From Alphaproteobacteria bacterium (lineage in GTDB: Bacteria; Pseudomonadota; Alphaproteobacteria; Rhodobacterales; Rhodobacteraceae): a stretch of DNA of 64,000 nucleotides. The notes below the pieces were generated by a model, which ran no database searches, was not told the DNA's origin, and was given only the letters and a program-made list of their open reading frames with translations. Below are positions 33,834 to 42,673 of the stretch, in pieces. The position numbers and the translations under genes were made by a program. Position 1 is the stretch's first letter. Every line of letters starts with the position of its first letter. The stretch lies in the NCBI GenBank assembly GCA_030426685.1, contig JAUHYC010000009.1, positions 1 to 64,000 of the forward strand, read 5' to 3'.

Positions 33834-35153
33834 ATGCGAATGAATCTCGTATCTTGGAGGCGAGGGGGCAATAAGTTGCAGGCGAGGGCGGCCAGTCTGA
33901 TGCTCGGCAGCGCCATCGTTGCAGGAGCCGCGGCTGCCCAGGACAAGCCATTCGACGGGACAACGATAACCGTCTTGTTTGAAGGTCATCCTTCCAGCGA
34001 GGCCTTGATCGAAATGCTGCCAGAGTTCACCGAACTTACCGGAATCGAGGTCGAAGCTGAGATCATCCCCTACAGCGACCTTACATCCAAGGCATTGCTG
34101 GAATTTTCGACTGGTTCGGGTCGGTATGATATTGTCATGGACGACTGGGTGAAGGCGGTCGGATATGCCGATGCTGGCTATATCGAACCGCTTGACAGCT
34201 ATATGTCTGACGCCACAGCCTATTTCGACCGTACGGATTTTGTGCCAGCCTATCTCGATACGATGAGCTACCAAGGCGCGCAGTACGGTATCCCGGTCTA
34301 TGGAGAAAGTACCTTCCTGATGTATCGAAAAGATCTTTTCGATCAGTTTGAAATCGATGTACCCGAGACATTCGAGGAGCTGCGCGCAGCTGCGCAAGCG
34401 ATCCAAGAAGGGTCCAATGGTGACGTGGTCGGCATAACGCTTCGCGGAGAGCAGGGCATTCAGAACGTTTATGTCTGGTCCGGCTTCCTTTGGGGATTCG
34501 GTGGCCAATGGCTGGACGAGAGCGGGAAGTCGGCAATCGGTTCTCCGGAAGCGGTCGCTTCACTGGAGTATTTCGGAGACCTCCTGAAAGACTATGGTCC
34601 GCCGGGCGTTGCCAATTTCGGCTGGCAGGAAAACCGGCTCTTGTTCCAGCAGGGCAAAGCGGGGATGACCATTGATGCAACGGTTAACGGGGCTTTCGCC
34701 GAAGACCCTTCCGAATCCGACATTGTCGGAAAAGTCGGATATGCGCCGGTGCCAGTGTCAACGAACAGCCCGAAGGGCGGCAGTTCTTCGCTTGCGATCC
34801 ACGGGTTCTATCTGAATGCCGACAGCGACGCGAAAGATGCTGCTTGGGCATTCATGAGCTGGGCCACTGCTGCCGAGCAACAGGCCGCCTCGATCGCGAT
34901 CAAACCGCATTCCGGTGTCACTTCGCTTTCCGCGATGAACTCCGAGGCTTTCCAGTCGCGGTATGGGGCATTTGCTGAGGCCATGGTCACCGCGGTTTCG
35001 CGCGGAAACACCGGATACCTTCCGGCGATCGCCGCAGCAAACGAGGTCATCAACAATACCGGCATCGCCGTGTCCAAGGTTCTCGCCGGAACCGAAGGCG
35101 CTGCAAGCGCTCTGGCGACGGCAAACACCGACAATAACAGCGCAATGCAATAA
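33834..35153 (+). CDS. Extracellular sugar-binding protein of an ABC importer (family 1)
   Basis: 439 residues, start at 33834 after GGAGGAAAAA. An N-terminal signal region (ASLMLGSAIVAGAAAAQ) precedes a family 1 solute-binding protein: TITVLFEGHPSSEALIEMLP, EFTELTGIEVEAEII, YDIVMDDWVKAVGYADAGYIEPLD, GIPVYGESTFLMYRKDLF, GKAGMTID. It binds the substrate in the periplasm and delivers it to the two permeases. The sugar cannot be read from sequence. Confidence 0.9.
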   Translation: MRMNLVSWRRGGNKLQARAASLMLGSAIVAGAAAAQDKPFDGTTITVLFEGHPSSEALIEMLPEFTELTGIEVEAEIIPYSDLTSKALLEFSTGSGRYDIVMDDWVKAVGYADAGYIEPLDSYMSDATAYFDRTDFVPAYLDTMSYQGAQYGIPVYGESTFLMYRKDLFDQFEIDVPETFEELRAAAQAIQEGSNGDVVGITLRGEQGIQNVYVWSGFLWGFGGQWLDESGKSAIGSPEAVASLEYFGDLLKDYGPPGVANFGWQENRLLFQQGKAGMTIDATVNGAFAEDPSESDIVGKVGYAPVPVSTNSPKGGSSSLAIHGFYLNADSDAKDAAWAFMSWATAAEQQAASIAIKPHSGVTSLSAMNSEAFQSRYGAFAEAMVTAVSRGNTGYLPAIAAANEVINNTGIAVSKVLAGTEGAASALATANTDNNSAMQ

Positions 35154-35156
35154 GTA

Positions 35157-36047
35157 ATGCCGCGAACAGACATGGACCATCGCCAGATGCAAAACCCGCA
35201 AACGAAATGGTTTCTTTGGCCATCAATCGTTATCATGGCGGTGGTCGCCATCTACACGACCTCATACGCTGTTTACATGTGCTTGCACGACATTTCGTTG
35301 CTCAAGCGCCCGCCTTACGAATTCGTCGGGCTTGAACAGGTCGGCGAGGTATTGGGCAGCAGCAGGGCACATTCAGCGTTTTTGAGAAGCTTCATCTACG
35401 TTTTTGTGTCGGTAGCAGTGCAACTTGTGTTGGGGGTCGCGATATCACTCTATTTGAACCGGGACTTTCGCGGACGCGGTATCGTTCGGGCGCTGCTGTT
35501 GATCCCGCTGGTCATGACACCGGTTGTCGTCGGATTGATCTGGCGCCTGTTCTATGATCCGAATTCCGGCATCATCAATTGGTTCCTGAATACCGTCTTC
35601 GGAATCGGTACAATCGACTGGCTGGGAAATCCATCCGTGGCGCTGGGCGCCCTGATGCTGGCCGAGGTTTGGCAGTGGACGCCCTTCATCATCCTGATCA
35701 CAATGGCATCTCTCGACGGGATGCCATCAGACCCGATTGAAGCTGCAAAGATCGACGGTGCCACGGAATGGCAGATTTTTCGCCTGATCACGCTTCCACT
35801 TCTGATGCCGACGCTGATCATCGGCGGCATGATCCGCGCAATCGACAGCTTCAAGGTGTTTGACCTGATTTTTGTGATGACGCGGGGTGGACCTGCCTTG
35901 TCCACCGAAACGGTAAATATGTACGCCTATATCGAGGCATTTAGCAATTTCAATCTCGGTCGGGCGGTAGCGATGAGCTTTGTCATGACGCTGATCGTCT
36001 CTATCGCAATGACCTGGCTTTACAGCCGCATCGTAAGGATGGACTGA
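35157..36047 (+). CDS. Sugar ABC importer permease (UgpA/MalF type)
   Basis: 296 residues with six hydrophobic segments and the EAA loop EAAKIDGATEWQIFRLITLPLLMPT near 215. It follows the binding protein stop by 3 bp and overlaps the second permease by 1 bp. Confidence 0.9.
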   Translation: MPRTDMDHRQMQNPQTKWFLWPSIVIMAVVAIYTTSYAVYMCLHDISLLKRPPYEFVGLEQVGEVLGSSRAHSAFLRSFIYVFVSVAVQLVLGVAISLYLNRDFRGRGIVRALLLIPLVMTPVVVGLIWRLFYDPNSGIINWFLNTVFGIGTIDWLGNPSVALGALMLAEVWQWTPFIILITMASLDGMPSDPIEAAKIDGATEWQIFRLITLPLLMPTLIIGGMIRAIDSFKVFDLIFVMTRGGPALSTETVNMYAYIEAFSNFNLGRAVAMSFVMTLIVSIAMTWLYSRIVRMD

Positions 36048-36868
36048 TGAAGCGGAATTTGGTGAGATCAACCTTTTTCTATGTTGGCGTGGCCGTTATT
36101 CTGATGTTCTTTCTGTTGCCGCCACTCTGGTTGCTAAGTACATCGCTAAAACTTCCGAAAGACGCATTCGCCCTGCCGCCAAAGATCGTCTTTGCGCCGA
36201 CACTGGAGAACTATGCCAGCATTCTAAGTAATTCGAAATTTTTGAAGGCCTTGGTGAACAGCATAATAATTGCAGGTACCTCTACGATCATTTCGGTCAC
36301 GCTTGGCTCATTGGCTGCCTATGCGCTGGTTTTCTTCCGCGTGACCAAAAAGAAAGATATCGTCACCTTCTTCCTGTCGCTCCGTGTCGCGCCAGCCATC
36401 ATCTTCGCGCTTCCGGTTTTCTTCCTTACTGTAAGCCTTGGCATTCGTGACAGCCACCTGGTCATGATCGTGGTCTATTCGGTCATGAACCTGCCGATCG
36501 CGATCCTGCTGCTAATGACATTTTTCGAGGATATTCCAGGGGAAATCAGGGAAGCTGCCTTGGTCGACGGCTGCACCGAGTGGTTGTGTTTCAAACGCAT
36601 CATGGCGCCCTTGGTTCGTGGAGGCCTGAGCGCAACCGGTATCCTGATCTTGCTTTCCAGCTGGAACGAGTTCCTGCTGGCGCTTGTTCTGACGGGCCAG
36701 AACAGCCAAACGCTCCCTGTTGCGATAACCAACTTCCTGACTTTCCAGGGTACCGATTGGGGCTCCATGTCAGCGGCCGGTATGGTGATAATGACACCAA
36801 TGCTGGTTTTGGGGATTGCGGTCCAGAAATATCTGGTGCGTGGAATGACCTTGGGTGGAATCAAATAA
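36047..36868 (+). CDS. Sugar ABC importer permease (UgpE/MalG type)
   Basis: 273 residues with six hydrophobic segments and the EAA loop REAALVDGCTEWLCFKRIMAPLVRGG near 165. It overlaps the first permease gene by 1 bp. The ATPase of the system is encoded divergently at 31474-32541. Confidence 0.9.
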   Translation: MKRNLVRSTFFYVGVAVILMFFLLPPLWLLSTSLKLPKDAFALPPKIVFAPTLENYASILSNSKFLKALVNSIIIAGTSTIISVTLGSLAAYALVFFRVTKKKDIVTFFLSLRVAPAIIFALPVFFLTVSLGIRDSHLVMIVVYSVMNLPIAILLLMTFFEDIPGEIREAALVDGCTEWLCFKRIMAPLVRGGLSATGILILLSSWNEFLLALVLTGQNSQTLPVAITNFLTFQGTDWGSMSAAGMVIMTPMLVLGIAVQKYLVRGMTLGGIK

Positions 36869-36897
36869 CCGGGTTGCGATCCTCCCGTTGCAACCTA

Positions 36898-36920
36898 GGC
36901 TGGTGCCTGCGGCACCAGCC
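36898..36920 (+). terminator. Hairpin after the sugar permease genes
   Basis: GGCTGGTGCC-TGC-GGCACCAGCC is a perfect 10-bp stem with 3-nt loop, 30 bp after the stop. The following CGCTTTACTC is only weakly T-rich. Confidence 0.65.
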
Positions 36921-36956
36921 GCTTTACTCTGGCCATTGAAGTATTGAAGGACGATC

Positions 36957-37796
36957 ATGCAGCCAGCCGCAGCGACAGCATTGACAAACATCAGGATCAG
37001 CGCGCCAAAATTGTCGCCTAAGCTGCGAAAGCTGGCCGCATTTATTCTGGACAATCCGGAAGAAACGACGGTGATGTCGGTCGAAGAACTGACCGCAAAG
37101 ACCGGTATCAGCGTCGCGACAATTTATCGGTTCTGCCGGGAACTCGGTTATAAGACCTACTCGCATCTCAAACTGGAGATCGCCCGCGAGATCGACGCAG
37201 AGTCGACGATGGTAGCGCGGGATGAGCCTAAAGCTTCGGTTGTTGCAAATCGATATAGTGAGTTTCGGAGAAGTCTGGTGGACACGCGCCGTATGCTTGG
37301 ACAGTCCGACATAGAAGCGGTTGCCGACCTGGTCATGCGGGCGCGCCGGATCATGGTCGTTGGGAGCGCTGTTTCAGGGGTCGCCGCGTCTTTTTTGCAC
37401 TACAAGTTGCTTCGCGCCGGCATTCCAACCCACCTTCCCAAGGACATGAGTGTTGCGAGCGTTATCGTGTCCGGTCTGGACCGGCGCGATCTTCTCATTG
37501 CGTTTTCAGCTTCGGGGGACACCCGCGAAATCGTTGAATTGGCTCTGACCGCGCAATTGGCAGGTGTGAGTGTTGTTGCAATAACCGGGAATCGGAAGAA
37601 CGCGATGGTCGATAGTGCCCACATAAACTTGGTTGCTGTTTCAACAGAGACTTTGGTGTCCGAAGGGATCGGCACGAGCGTGATCAGCCAGACCGCGGTG
37701 GCGGACAGCATCTACGAAACTCTCTATGCACGAAATCCGGCGGTCCGAGATCGGGTCAAAACATCCGCGGAAGCGGTGATTTCGCGAGCTCTCTGA
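36957..37796 (+). CDS. RpiR family transcription regulator (copy 1)
   Basis: 279 residues. The N-terminal HTH (about 10-85: ISAPKLSPKLRKLAAFILDN, MSVEELTAKTGISVATIYRFCRELGYKTY) is followed by a SIS sugar-phosphate isomerase-like domain (about 125-260: IMVVGSAVSGVAASFLHYKLL, LIAFSASGDTREIVEL). RpiR proteins respond to sugar phosphates. It is encoded just downstream of the importer and faces the second RpiR gene. Confidence 0.9.
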   Translation: MQPAAATALTNIRISAPKLSPKLRKLAAFILDNPEETTVMSVEELTAKTGISVATIYRFCRELGYKTYSHLKLEIAREIDAESTMVARDEPKASVVANRYSEFRRSLVDTRRMLGQSDIEAVADLVMRARRIMVVGSAVSGVAASFLHYKLLRAGIPTHLPKDMSVASVIVSGLDRRDLLIAFSASGDTREIVELALTAQLAGVSVVAITGNRKNAMVDSAHINLVAVSTETLVSEGIGTSVISQTAVADSIYETLYARNPAVRDRVKTSAEAVISRAL

Positions 37797-37815
37797 CCCC
37801 ATGCGGGTAGCCTAC

Positions 37816-38619
37816 TCAGTCGGCGATACGGCCTGACTGCTTCTGCTGGGACAATTCGTCGACAACCGCATTTGCCACTGCATACTGGCTGATAACGCTG
37901 GACCCTGAGCCGCTGGTAATCGGGGAATCTGCCGATACAGCCAATAGGTGGTGTGTCGAGATTTCCTCGACAGGACTTTGGTAGTAGCTGGTGATACCGA
38001 CCACGTAGGCAGATCGCTTGCGTGCAATTTCCGCCAGATCGACAATGTCCTTGGTGGCACCGGAGGCAGAAAATGCAACAAGTACGTCGCCAGGCATCAT
38101 ATTCGCCGCCAGCATGACCGCGAGATGTATATCCATGGGTCGGTGGCTTGCGATACCGGCCTCCAGAAATTTCAGATGCAAGAACGAGGCCGGAATGCTG
38201 GATGCGCCGACGCCGACGACAATTACTTTCTTTGACCGCAAGATTACTCCAGCGATAGTGCTGGCCAGCGCCTGGTCAAGAAAACTCTCAGATTCGTCCA
38301 GACATTGAATGTATTCCTGAAAAAGGTTGTCCAGCTCGGCGCGGCTTTCTGCCGGGATCGGGACATGTCGGGAGGGTGGCGAGACGTCTTTGGCGATCGC
38401 CAATTTCAAGCGGGAGAATGTCGAAAACCCCATCTCTCGACAAAACCTGTAGACACTCGCGACGCTTACACCCGCCTTGTCGGAAAATTCGTTGACAGAC
38501 ATCAATATAGACTCAGCAGGATGCGATACAATATATTCGGCAACCCGCTGCAAACTGGGCGTCAAAGTCGGCAAGCGAACCTGAAGTTCAGCGAGCGTTG
38601 GAGTCTTCGTTTTGGTCAT
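37816..38619 (-). CDS. RpiR family transcription regulator (copy 2)
   Basis: 267 residues with the same architecture as copy 1: HTH (MSVNEFSDKAGVSVASVYRFCREMGFSTF) and SIS domain (VIVVGVGASSIPASFLHLKF, LVAFSASGATKDIVDL). The two are convergent with a 19-bp gap and look like diverged paralogues. Perhaps one controls uptake and the other catabolism (inference). Confidence 0.9.
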   Translation of the reverse strand: MTKTKTPTLAELQVRLPTLTPSLQRVAEYIVSHPAESILMSVNEFSDKAGVSVASVYRFCREMGFSTFSRLKLAIAKDVSPPSRHVPIPAESRAELDNLFQEYIQCLDESESFLDQALASTIAGVILRSKKVIVVGVGASSIPASFLHLKFLEAGIASHRPMDIHLAVMLAANMMPGDVLVAFSASGATKDIVDLAEIARKRSAYVVGITSYYQSPVEEISTHHLLAVSADSPITSGSGSSVISQYAVANAVVDELSQQKQSGRIAD

Positions 38620-38701
38620 GTTGCGGACTATACGTCACCGGCAGGCACTTAACCAGTTGTTCGCAAAGCACGTCCGGAATAGGGGCTGCTGGGCTCAGTA
38701 C

Positions 38702-39510
38702 TCATAACCAGTATATGATGATAGCCGCGAGTGCGATTGCTGACAGTAGAGCCTTCGGGTAGCGGTCGTATCGCGTTGCAACTCGTCGCCAGTCTTTCAA
38801 CCTGCCGAACATGATCTCAATACGGTTGCGACGATTGTAGCGTCGCTTGTCGTATCGGGCGGCCTTTTCGCTGTTTTCGAACAGGGATGCAGGCCTTTAT
38901 CCCTTTGTCTTGTAAGGCTTCTCTGAACCAATCGGCATCATATCCACGACCTCCAAGCAGCCAATCCACATCCGGCAGACTGTTTAGCGGGGCCCTCGCA
39001 CCGGTGTAGTCACTGACCTGACCGGTGGTCACAAAGAAGTTCAACGGACGACCTTGCCGCAATACTCGGTGCTTTGTGTTCATGCCACCTTTGGACTGGC
39101 CAATCAGTTGTCCTCGCCCTTTTTTTGACCCCAAGGCTGGACGCCGTGCGGTGCGCCTTCAGATAAGTCGCATCAATCATCACGGTCTTTTCCTCGCCGC
39201 GATCGTCGGACAGACCGGCCATCATCTGGGCAGAGATACCTTTGTCGCTCCACCGCTTCCAACGGTTATACGATGTCTTGTATGGGCCAATTTCCTGGGC
39301 GCGTCGCGCCACCGCAAACCATTGCGATAGATGAAGATAATCCCACTCAACCCGCGCCGATCGTCAACGCGTGGTTTGCCGTGGGACATTGGAAAGAAGG
39401 GCTCAAGACGCACCATCTGCGCATCCGTCGGTCAGAAGAGATCAGACACGTTGATCGCTCGTCTTCGAGCCGTAAATAACGCCGTCTAACAGAATTCAAT
39501 GGGTCCTGAC
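38702..39510 (-). pseudogene. IS5-family transposase, broken (copy 2)
   Basis: The minus strand reads, across several frames, DLF*PTDAQMVRLEPFFP, HGKPRVDDRRGLSGIIF, then after a shift IGPYKTSYNRWKRWSDKGIS, VMIDATYLKAHRTAS, after another LPDVDWLLGGRGYDADWF, and finally YPKALLSAIALAAIIIYWL at 38702. At least three frameshifts and an early stop. The right end AATTCAATGGGTCCTGACC near 39495-39513 looks like the element terminus. Related to copy 1 at 8890-9606. Confidence 0.85.
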
Positions 39511-39623
39511 CCCAGGTGCACCTCATGGCACACGACTCAACTATGAGCAATTTAGGGCTCTTTCGTTGAACCCGCCGCGCTATGTGCGAACGGCGGCTTT
39601 GCCGAAAATCCTTATTCTCCTGA

Positions 39624-39697
39624 GAACACTTCTGGTCATTGTTCACTCTTGCGCGACAACATTAACCGAACGTGAACAATGTATTCTCTGAGTGTTC
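39624..39697. promoter_or_regulatory. Large two-part inverted repeat upstream of the small gene
   Basis: CATTGTTCAC (39637-39646) is exactly mirrored by GTGAACAATG (39672-39681). Outside these, GAACACT (39624-39630) is mirrored by AGTGTTC (39691-39697). Both pairs share the same centre, near 39660. This suits a dimeric or tetrameric repressor operator 70-140 bp upstream of the gene at 39769. Confidence 0.6.
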
Positions 39698-39768
39698 AAC
39701 CGGTTTCGCGCATACTGGTCCTTGAAGAGTTGGACAAGAACTGCCCGGCTCTATGGAAGGGGAACAGC

Positions 39769-39954
39769 ATGATCAAGACTGCCATCGAAGGTACGCTGCG
39801 CGCTACTGCAGCTATGCAATCCTTAGGTGCCGCTTCTGGCGGTAAACCGTCCAGCACCACGAATCCGAGCAGCAGTCGCTTCCCTCCTATCGAAAATGCA
39901 CTGTCTGAAATTATCAATAATAAGCGACTGGAAGAGGCAAAACGAGACGTCTGA
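39769..39954 (+). CDS. Small protein of unknown function, 61 residues
   Basis: The ATG at 39769 has GGAAGGGGAAC upstream. The peptide starts MIKTAIEGTLRATAAMQSLG, has a Ser/Pro-rich middle and a charged helical end ENALSEIINNKRLEEAKRDV. I do not recognise a family. An inverted repeat operator upstream and a strong terminator downstream support a real transcription unit. Confidence 0.6.
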   Translation: MIKTAIEGTLRATAAMQSLGAASGGKPSSTTNPSSSRFPPIENALSEIINNKRLEEAKRDV

Positions 39955-39975
39955 TCTCATATCGGCACGTCTGTA

Positions 39976-40010
39976 CATTTCCCAGGCTACATCGTCCTGC
40001 CTGGGAAATG
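39976..40010 (+). other. Perfect hairpin between the small gene and its terminator
   Basis: CATTTCCCAGG (39976-39986) and CCTGGGAAATG (40000-40010) form a perfect 11-bp stem with a 13-nt loop. It is followed within 5 bp by the terminator hairpin, giving the transcript two stacked 3' structures. Confidence 0.6.
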
Positions 40011-40014
40011 CAGA

Positions 40015-40045
40015 AACCCGCTCCGAACCGGAGCGGGTTTTTTTC
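40015..40045 (+). terminator. Rho-independent terminator of the small gene
   Basis: AACCCGCTCCG and CGGAGCGGGTT form a perfect 11-bp stem with an AAC loop, followed by TTTTTC. About 60 bp after the stop codon. Confidence 0.92.
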
Positions 40046-40185
40046 TGTTCAGTGTTCTTGAATTTGCTGAACCGGGTCAGTTTTCGACTTCAAAGGACTG
40101 TGGAAAATGCCGGGCCAGCCACGTGGTTAGGGTCACATGGCTGGCCCGGTCATCCTTGCCTCCCTGAGTAGTTCGGCAAAGATTA

Positions 40186-41202
40186 TCAGCTATCGAGTCC
40201 AAGCAGAGATTTTACAGCGGCCTCGACCTCATCAGTCACTGGCTTGTTCGCTGCGTTTTCCAGTGCTTCGCGCTCAGTCAGCGTCTGGTTTTCGACAGCA
40301 TCAGCCAGTTCATCAACCTCTGCCACAGCAGCGTCGTATTCAACCGCAGCCTGTCTTTCTGCATTCAGATCTTCTGCCGTATTGACGGCCTCCTGTAATT
40401 CGTCATTGGCCTCCTGAAGCCCTGCTTCAATATCGGGATCAACACCCCCGGCATCTTCAAGGGCCTTCTCAAGTTCGGTCACGCGATCCTGCTTTTCCTG
40501 AACATCTGTCAGAGCTGCTCCAAGATCCTGTTCGATTTCGGAGACGGGCCGGTCCGGTGGGGTCATCCCATCCAACAGAGCCTGTTTTTCGTCCAACTCC
40601 ATACGCAGTTCATCCCCGGCCAAGACCACATCGCGATAGGCGGCAATGCGACCAACGCGGGAATTGGGCGCGGCATTCTGCAAAGCGGTTTCACTGGCGT
40701 TGGCAGCATTCAATGCCCCAAGTTTCGAAGGATGCACACCCAGCAGAGCGGCCATCTTATTCCCTTTCGGGCGCTGGGCCGGACGGGTCACTTTGACCAC
40801 CTGCTCCGCGGGCTGGGTCGTCCGCGCCACGCGCACGGTTTTGGCCTTCTTCTTGGCTTTCTGACCCCCAAACAAGCCTTTCAGAGAAAACGTCTTTTCT
40901 TTCGAGGACTTTGATTTTGTGCGCCCGGTACCAGCGGATTTGCGGCCTGACTTTCCGGCTGCTTTCTTGCCATCGCTCTTGGATGCACCCGAGCCGCCGC
41001 CATTGCCCTTGCCGTTGCCACCGCCGTCGTTTCCACCACCTTTGCCATTTCCACCTCCATTGCCGTTTCCTCCGCCGTTTCCTTTACCTTCTTTTGCATA
41101 TGCAACATCAGGAAATGCGACGGCTCCGACAATTGCGGTGGAACCCAGCAGGGCGATGGCAATGGCGGTGACTTTCAACAGTCCGGTCGATTTGGTTTTC
41201 AT
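40186..41202 (-). CDS. Secreted Gly/Asn/Lys-rich and coiled-coil protein
   Basis: 338 residues. A signal peptide (ending AVAFPDVAYA) leads into a GNGGGNGNGGG-type low-complexity tract (about 40-75), a Lys/Ser-rich basic stretch (75-120), and an acidic coiled-coil-like C-terminal half (about 200-330). No known domain is visible. It is divergent from a second secreted protein with a very similar Gly/Asn tract (41403-41975). It could be a matrix or surface polymer-like protein (inference). Confidence 0.7.
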   Translation of the reverse strand: MKTKSTGLLKVTAIAIALLGSTAIVGAVAFPDVAYAKEGKGNGGGNGNGGGNGKGGGNDGGGNGKGNGGGSGASKSDGKKAAGKSGRKSAGTGRTKSKSSKEKTFSLKGLFGGQKAKKKAKTVRVARTTQPAEQVVKVTRPAQRPKGNKMAALLGVHPSKLGALNAANASETALQNAAPNSRVGRIAAYRDVVLAGDELRMELDEKQALLDGMTPPDRPVSEIEQDLGAALTDVQEKQDRVTELEKALEDAGGVDPDIEAGLQEANDELQEAVNTAEDLNAERQAAVEYDAAVAEVDELADAVENQTLTEREALENAANKPVTDEVEAAVKSLLGLDS

Positions 41203-41328
41203 AATGGTCCTCGTTCGCGTGCATGTCGTCTGTCGCTGCGATTCGCAATCAGCAGACGTAGAAGCCGGGGCGCCGGAAACAGAATCCGACGCCCCTTATC
41301 TAAACCCATCATCATTGAACCCACGCGT

Positions 41329-41382
41329 AACTGTCTGTTCATCGCCAGTTCACATAGAAATCGGTAGATTAAGCAGACAGTT
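41329..41382. promoter_or_regulatory. Inverted repeat upstream of the PepSY-like gene
   Basis: AACTGTCTG (41329-41337) is exactly mirrored by CAGACAGTT (41374-41382), ending 20 bp before the start at 41403. It may be an operator for the two-component regulator encoded downstream (inference). Confidence 0.5.
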
Positions 41383-41402
41383 GCGCAGTAAAGAATGACA
41401 GG

Positions 41403-41975
41403 ATGAAAAAGCTTACCGCCATTGCGTGCCTTCTTGCCTTTCTCCTACCCGGAGAGGGACAAGCTGCCGCGCGTGAGCTGAAGCAGTCCGAACTGCGCAA
41501 GGCCACGACCTCTGGCAGCGCCATTCGGTTGAATAAAGTCATCAAAGGCGTCGAAAAGGTCTTTGGTGGAACGCCGGTGGACGCGCGTGCCTTTCAGGCA
41601 GACAAAGTATATTACCGCATTCTGGTCAAAAAGCCGGACGGTAAAATCATAAGCGTCATCGTCAACGCACAGACCGGCGTGGTTGTGCCGAACCGTTCCA
41701 GTGTCGGGCGAGAGATTTCCGAAGCGGCCCGGTCCGCTTCTGGAAACTCCGCCAGCGCTAAATCGCGAGGAAGATCCGCCAATAAGGGCAATAGTGGAAA
41801 TCGCGGTGGAAATGGCAATGGTAACAGCGGCGGCAATTCAGGTGGCAATGGCGGTGGCAACGGTGGCGGCAATTCCGGCGGGAATGGCGGTGGCAACTCT
41901 GGTGGCAACGGCGGCGGCAATGGCGGAGGAAACTCCGGCGGGAACGGCAATGGTAATGGCGGTGGCAAAAAGTGA
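41403..41975 (+). CDS. Secreted PepSY-like protein with a Gly/Asn repeat tail
   Basis: 190 residues. Signal peptide MKKLTAIACLLAFLLPGEGQ, then a PepSY-like domain (about 30-100: ELRKATTSGSAIRLNKVIKG, VYYRILVKKPDGKIISVIVNAQTG), then from about 120 to the end a repeat of GNSGGNGGGN units with lysines. PepSY domains often modulate proteases or sensor kinases in the periplasm. The response regulator gene starts 38 bp downstream, so it may feed into that system. The GN tail matches the divergent protein. Confidence 0.75.
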   Translation: MKKLTAIACLLAFLLPGEGQAAARELKQSELRKATTSGSAIRLNKVIKGVEKVFGGTPVDARAFQADKVYYRILVKKPDGKIISVIVNAQTGVVVPNRSSVGREISEAARSASGNSASAKSRGRSANKGNSGNRGGNGNGNSGGNSGGNGGGNGGGNSGGNGGGNSGGNGGGNGGGNSGGNGNGNGGGKK

Positions 41976-42013
41976 TGGTTAAACAGCCATCCACGTGCCT
42001 ATAACTCCAGAGT

Positions 42014-42673
42014 ATGAGAATACTACTTGCAGAAGATGAGCCTCACCTCTGCGAACAGATTAAAAAGCTTCTGAACGCGGAAGGCCGGGTGGTGGATGTT
42101 GTCAACAGCGGGCTCGAAGCCCTGCATCTGGGCGCGACCGAACCCTACGACATGATCATACTGGATATCGGCCTGCCCGAGCGGGACGGTATTTCGGTTC
42201 TGCGCGAATGGCGCAACTCGGGGGTCAGGACTCCGGTGTTGATCCTGACGGCTCGCGACGGTTGGAGCGAAAGGGTCGACGGCCTGGATGCCGGAGCGGA
42301 TGACTATATGACCAAACCGTTCCACATGCCCGAGCTGGCCGCGCGGGTCCGTGCCATCCTGCGGCGGCAAAGCGGGCAGATGAACCCGGTGATCGAGATG
42401 GGCCGGGTCACTCTGGACACCCGCAACGGGCGGGTGACGGTCGATGGCGTGCCGGTCGACCTGACAGCGCAGGAAATCGCCGTGTTGACCTATCTGGCGC
42501 TTAATGCGGGGCGCATGATCTCAAGGACCGAGCTTTCCGAACATATCTACGAGTACGATGGCGACCGGGATTCAAACACCATTGCCGTCTTTATAACCCG
42601 CCTGCGTAAAAAGCTGGGCTCCGATCTGATCAAAACGGTCCGGGGCCGTGGATACATGATAGAATCCGACTGA
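42014..42673 (+). CDS. OmpR/PhoP-type response regulator
   Basis: 219 residues. Receiver domain with acidic pair E7/D8, phosphoacceptor D51 (MIILDIGLPERDG), T79 and K101 (YMTKPF); winged-helix DNA-binding domain about 125-218 (LTAQEIAVLTYLALNAGRMISRTELSEHIYEYDGDRDSNTIAVFI, RGRGYMIES). It overlaps the kinase start by 1 bp. Confidence 0.93.
   Translation: MRILLAEDEPHLCEQIKKLLNAEGRVVDVVNSGLEALHLGATEPYDMIILDIGLPERDGISVLREWRNSGVRTPVLILTARDGWSERVDGLDAGADDYMTKPFHMPELAARVRAILRRQSGQMNPVIEMGRVTLDTRNGRVTVDGVPVDLTAQEIAVLTYLALNAGRMISRTELSEHIYEYDGDRDSNTIAVFITRLRKKLGSDLIKTVRGRGYMIESD

Noticed and set aside
40919..41398. Plus-strand Pro-rich frame opposite the Gly/Asn-rich gene
   Set aside because: Its proline runs are the reverse complement of the Gly/Asn codons of the real gene; it is a composition shadow.
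41612..41968. Minus-strand Pro/Leu-rich frame opposite the PepSY gene
   Set aside because: Same reason: a mirror of the GGN repeat codons.
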